Assembly: GCA_020080175.1 (NCBI GenBank)
Contig: JAGHQL010000159.1
Location: 1-64,000, forward strand
From: Glutinoglossum americanum
Taxonomy: Eukaryota > Ascomycota > Geoglossomycetes > Geoglossales > Geoglossaceae
Direction of reading: 5' to 3'
DNA: 64,000 nucleotides
Position numbers and translations under genes: made by a program. Below, piece after piece: positions 60,634 through 64,000 of the stretch (the first letter of the stretch is position 1; each line of letters starts with the position of its first letter). The notes beneath the pieces are model-generated. The model did not search any database and had not been told where the DNA came from. It saw only the letters and a program-made list of their open reading frames with translations.

Positions 60634-61141
60634 GAGTTGTATTGGCCACCCCAGCCAAGGATCCACTGGTTCAAGCTGGAGAACCATTTCCCGATCCCAA
60701 TGAATTACCCCGATCGCCGCCGGCAAACCCTTCGATCTCCGGCCCATTTCGCGGTGGAAACTATTAGAGGCTGTGCACGAATAGGGGTACAATGCATGTG
60801 GGCCAACGAATTGAATTGCTCGCAACCCTGGAACGCTCGCTACGTAACACGAAGCTATATAAGTAACGGGCTGCCCCGCAGCCCCTTTTCTGCCAACCCA
60901 TGGCAACTCCGGCCAGCCCTGCCGATATTAACCGCACGTAGCGGCTGAGGTGGCGCCGCCACTCCGCTGCTGAGGAACGCTCCTCGGCTCGTCAGGGGTG
61001 CCACGAGGCGGTGCCTGAGCGCCTCGCAACGGAAACGAATTCCGCTTAGCCGTAGTGGCGAAGATGAAGGACCATGGTGAGGAGGATCACAGCAGGATAG
61101 GATTCTTCGAGACGGATCTTCCGCGAGTGTTGGGTTGGTAT
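60634..61141 (+). pseudogene. broken second copy of the phosphotransferase gene, split by an insertion
   Basis: 60729-60761 matches the intact gene around 58439-58471 (CCTTCGATCTC.GG.CCATTTCGC.GTGGAAAC). 61037-61141 matches the directly following part (58472-58572: TAGTGGCGAAG, GAGGAT, ATTCTTC.AGACG, CTTCCGC). The two parts are separated by the insertion at 60762-61030. Upstream similarity before 60700 is faint. The copy is not translatable as one frame and is only a middle fragment of the gene. Confidence 0.8.
60756..61036. mobile_element. 269-base insertion with 6-base target duplication, class uncertain
   Basis: The insertion occupies 60762-61030 inside the broken phosphotransferase copy. 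GGAAAC occurs on both sides (60756-60761, 61031-61036) but only once in the intact gene, so it is a target-site duplication. The element starts TATTAGAGGCTG and ends GCGCCTCGCAAC. It holds a TATA-like GCTATATAAG at about 60853, and its size is right for a solo LTR or short non-autonomous element. Ends show only weak inverted similarity. It is unrelated by eye to the other LTR. Confidence 0.65.
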
Positions 61142-61932
61142 ATCCTATGGTATTAACAGAACGGATGTGCAATGCTCGCTGCAGCACAGCGCTGTGTGGA
61201 ACACGTATTGGCCAGTTTAGATTGACCAATTTGATGCTATAACTTGGTTGATCTGCTTGGCGGACGCAAGTCCCCAGCGAGCGAAGTATGCCCGCCTGGC
61301 AAGGATTCAGATCTGCATTCCTTGCCTCCGTAGCTCTTCTGCCACCCATTACCCTTGACTCCAAAGAGCCGTTACGAGGTTTGACGGGCTACTTAGCGTA
61401 CAGTGATGCTCCATCCCGTTCGTGGGACCTTGTTCTACGGAATGAATGTTGAACACCTGGTTGCCATATCGCCCTGCTGAGGCGATACCCCAGCACTTAC
61501 ACTACGCTTGCAATCTCAATTCCACTCACCATAGGCAGAACGCCAAAGCCCCCTGCTAGGCGCCAGCTCTGTAATATCGACCCTGCAGCGATGAACCGGT
61601 GAGAGTGTGTGGGAGATGGTTGGCTCTTCGCTGCAATCTAACCGCGGCCGGAATTGAGGGCAGAATCTTGAGAATATATCGTGGGCATACGGGACCGAGG
61701 CAAAAGGTGAATGTATTGCTCGTGGGATGGGGGCCGTAAAAGTATAAAAGGTGGCTATTTCTCTCGTTCCGGTGAAGTCAAATTCGACTTTTTGCGAGCC
61801 ATCTGGATAATCTACAACCGGTTTCTCCAGTCTTTCACTGCCTTACCCTTCCTCAGGTTAGAGAACATCTATCACATAACCGCCCTTCCACCTACCTACC
61901 TGCCTACCTACGAAGCCACCAACATCGTCACC
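61142..61932. promoter_or_regulatory. spacer and promoter of the defensin-like gene
   Basis: A consensus TATA box, TATAAAAG, lies at 61743-61750, 183 bases before the ATG. The leader from about 61860 is a CCTACC-rich tract. The rest of the spacer shows no gene. Confidence 0.55.
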
Positions 61933-62232
61933 ATGCAGCCGAAGATTCTCCTTGCCCTCCTCACAGCCCTTATCGCCACCACAACTGCGATTCCGACGCA
62001 GCTCGAGTCCCAAGCTCTCGACCTCGAGAAGCGAGGCTGCCCTTCTGATACAGAGGATAACTGGGAGGCCAGCGGCGGCTGCGATACCGATTGGGCAGGC
62101 CATTGCAACGACAGATGCAATAACGAGGGTTGGAAGCGCGGCTGTTGCCCAGGCACGGTGACTTCGAACATTGTATCCTCACATTGCTGGGTTGGATTTA
62201 ATGTTTGCAAATGCAATTGCAACAAGTCGTAG
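61933..62232 (+). CDS. secreted cysteine-rich peptide precursor, defensin-like (CS-alpha-beta)
   Basis: Intact 99-residue single-exon frame. A signal peptide (MQPKILLALLTALIATTTAI, residues 1-20) is followed by a short pro-region (PTQLESQALDLEKR). The KR at 33-34 is a Kex2-type site. The mature 65 residues start GCPSDTEDNW and carry ten cysteines. The pattern ending in CNDRC (C-x3-C), GCC and VCKC (C-x-C) is the CS-alpha-beta signature of defensins, close in layout to plectasin (C-x3-C ... C ... CKC), with extra cysteines (an additional pair near the N-terminus, GCC and the C-terminal CNC). Fungal defensin-like peptides act as antimicrobials outside the cell. Activity here is inferred. A strong TATA box lies upstream. 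It sits in a repeat-rich, gene-poor end of the window, as effector-like genes often do. Confidence 0.8.
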   Translation: MQPKILLALLTALIATTTAIPTQLESQALDLEKRGCPSDTEDNWEASGGCDTDWAGHCNDRCNNEGWKRGCCPGTVTSNIVSSHCWVGFNVCKCNCNKS

Positions 62233-64000
62233 AGACTATCATGCGTGGTACCGAAGAGGCAAAGGTGGTTGGTAGCTGAAGACGCTCTCTATGGTTGACT
62301 GTGAGCCGATATGTGTCGGTTGCGAACTTGCAACATGCGGCAGGGGTGGTGGTTGGGGACTTCTCCTTCGTTTATAACGTCTGATTAACTTCATAAGAAA
62401 CGGCTTGAAGAACTGCAGACTTATCGTCCCTTCATGAAATTAGTGCTCCTGATACCTATTGTCCCCATTTTTCCCCGTAGCCAAATCAATACAGGAGATG
62501 GCCTTCACTATACCCCACCCCTGAGTCCTGTAGCCTATACAATACCAGGGCGGATACGAGCAATTTCGTCGTTCTTCTCCTCAAGCCCGGCCAGATATTA
62601 ACCCAATGCTCAGTAATATCCAAGGTCGGGAGGTGCCTTGCTCGCAAGGTATCGCTGATACTGTGCCGCGTAACCAACCGGAAAGTCTTTCTCAACTGGG
62701 AGTCCGCCTTGCCTCGTAGAAAGAAAAGCATTCCGACGTCATATGGCACTAATCAGGCTAAATTCTGAGGCACTCTGACCCTGCCGTAGAGGTGGATCGA
62801 CAGGTCTTGAAGATATAGATCTGCGGACGCTACTAGCACAGCCCCCGCCATTTCTAAGAGATTCACATATTAGTTAAAGGACCAGTGAATTATCCCCAGT
62901 GTGCCGCAGAGAATGCTATGCCCCATTGGACGATACCCTTCAATTTAAAGAGAAAGAGGCTAGTCCACGCCATCCAATGCCCGCTAACAAGCTCTAGCAT
63001 ACTAGAGATCGATGTGATCGGTGTTGGGGAAACTTCAACTGCCTGAGCATCAGTCTGCCTTGCCCGGCAGAAAGAAGCATTCTAGCGTCATTCGATGCCG
63101 GTCAGGGAAAAACTGGGGCACTGGAGCCTTTCTATTCGCATGTTCCCCGCTGTAAAACTTGCACTGCCATATGCTAGGTCGAACCGAGGAGAGGCCATCC
63201 GTATCCAACAGCCCTGTTCCCAGCTAGATGGAGTCTGTACTGCTCAGTAGGGCATAACGAATTTCCAAACTAGGCCAGACGTCCGAATGAATGGATTCAC
63301 TCAGCTAGCCAGATGAACCAGAGGTACCGCATCCCCCGCCAAGGGGTTGGCTCGAATTAGTGTGGCTATTTCGTCGCTTAGTCCCCCAGTTAATATCTTC
63401 GAAACAAGTCTGAACAAGGGTTGAGAGTGACCCAAATCACATATTCAGCCTTGCGTCGCTTAGACTGATGACTAGATCGAGGCATTATGCTTTAGTTATG
63501 TGATCGTCGGCTCTGCCTTGAGCCGATTTCTATGCCCGACATAGAGGGGTGTTGCGGCGATAGCACATGCCTGGGAGAGCTGGAGAGAAAAACAGTCCAG
63601 TTGTGCCTGTTCGTAGCGCCAAGGCTCGGAAATGCCCCCTTCTGGCTCAGCTGTCTGCGGTTTGGTCCGTTCACACTATTCGGGTGTTGTAATCTAAATC
63701 TAAGCCTATAGAATATCTCTCCGGTTGTCGATTGCCGTTGTGGACTACCATCAGCTGCCGAGGGTGTCGTTCGTTATATCGTCCATTTGTTACCCCTTTT
63801 CAAGATGAGGTGGGCGTGTATGGTGGTGTTGGGGTGGAGCAGTGCAAAGGACGGGTATATAAGACAAACTCCTACTCTGTCACCGGTCTTGACCCAGTCA
63901 GTCAGTCAGTCAACAGGCCGCTAGCCCCTAACCGACCTGAGCACGTCAACTCCTGATATCCTTTAATTTATTACTCGCTCGCCCCTTACCCTATAACAGC
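62233..64000. other. gene-free right end with diverged repeats
   Basis: No gene supported. Two related segments (about 62699-62785 and 63052-63130) share GCCTTGCC..G.AGAAAG, AGCATTC, GTCAT and GGGGCACT/GAGGCACT blocks in order, a diverged duplication. A TATA-like TATATAAG at 63856-63863, followed by a (CAGT)n run at 63895-63912, may be the promoter of a gene starting beyond the window. Confidence 0.45.

Overview
This 64 kb window is nuclear DNA of a filamentous ascomycete. Nearly every conserved gene is broken by several 50-70 base introns with fungal GT...CTAAC...AG signals, and many genes have very small exons (9-25 bases). This intron density fits an early-diverging Pezizomycotina lineage such as Pezizomycetes or Orbiliomycetes better than Eurotiales or Hypocreales; the lineage is an inference from gene structure only. 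About two dozen genes are supported, and for 22 of the 24 CDS entries (all but the CFEM-neighbouring membrane protein at 33517-34813 and an unassigned ORF) the reading frame closes across all proposed exons.

Layout: 0.9-3.6 kb, Seb1/Nrd1-type RNA-binding protein (-). 4.4-8.3 kb, citrate synthase and the Yhm2 citrate/oxoglutarate carrier, side by side (+). 9.1-13.8 kb, a 1385-residue WD40 protein (-). 13.8-17.2 kb, a gene-poor island with a decayed, tandemly duplicated 2OG-oxygenase-like gene, an LTR fragment and homopolymer-rich DNA. 17.2-20.1 kb, Abp2 (-). 21.1-28.5 kb, peroxisomal ATP carrier, O-acetylhomoserine sulfhydrylase and a peroxisomal acyl-CoA synthetase ending in AKL (+). 28.5-30.7 kb, no convincing gene. 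30.7-34.8 kb, two divergent cysteine-rich single-pass membrane proteins (CFEM-like) and a polytopic membrane protein. 36.6-37.4 kb, a MARVEL-like protein. 37.4-39.2 kb, AT-rich spacer. 39.2-57.3 kb, a compact housekeeping block: Mak10/Naa35, Qcr2, Rpc82, Bet1, Chz1, Mcl1/Ctf4, NDUFA8, Nup57/Nup54 and Tom5. 58.0-64 kb, an accessory end with a phosphotransferase (APH-type) gene, a broken second copy of it, a solo LTR with clear target duplications, a second short insertion, and a gene for a secreted defensin-like peptide.

The genes share several themes. Mitochondrial and peroxisomal carbon metabolism is well represented (citrate synthase with a C-terminal AKL, Yhm2, Ant1, a Faa2-like synthetase, Qcr2, NDUFA8, Tom5). 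Chromatin and replication factors are also common (Abp2, Chz1, Mcl1 with an MCB promoter cluster, and a WD40 protein with SIM and PIP-box motifs). The most novel items are the defensin-like precursor, the divergent CFEM-like pair, the SIM/PIP motifs of the WD40 protein and the tandem relic of a 2OG-oxygenase-like family. Protein family names come from recognising conserved motifs by eye; no database search was possible.
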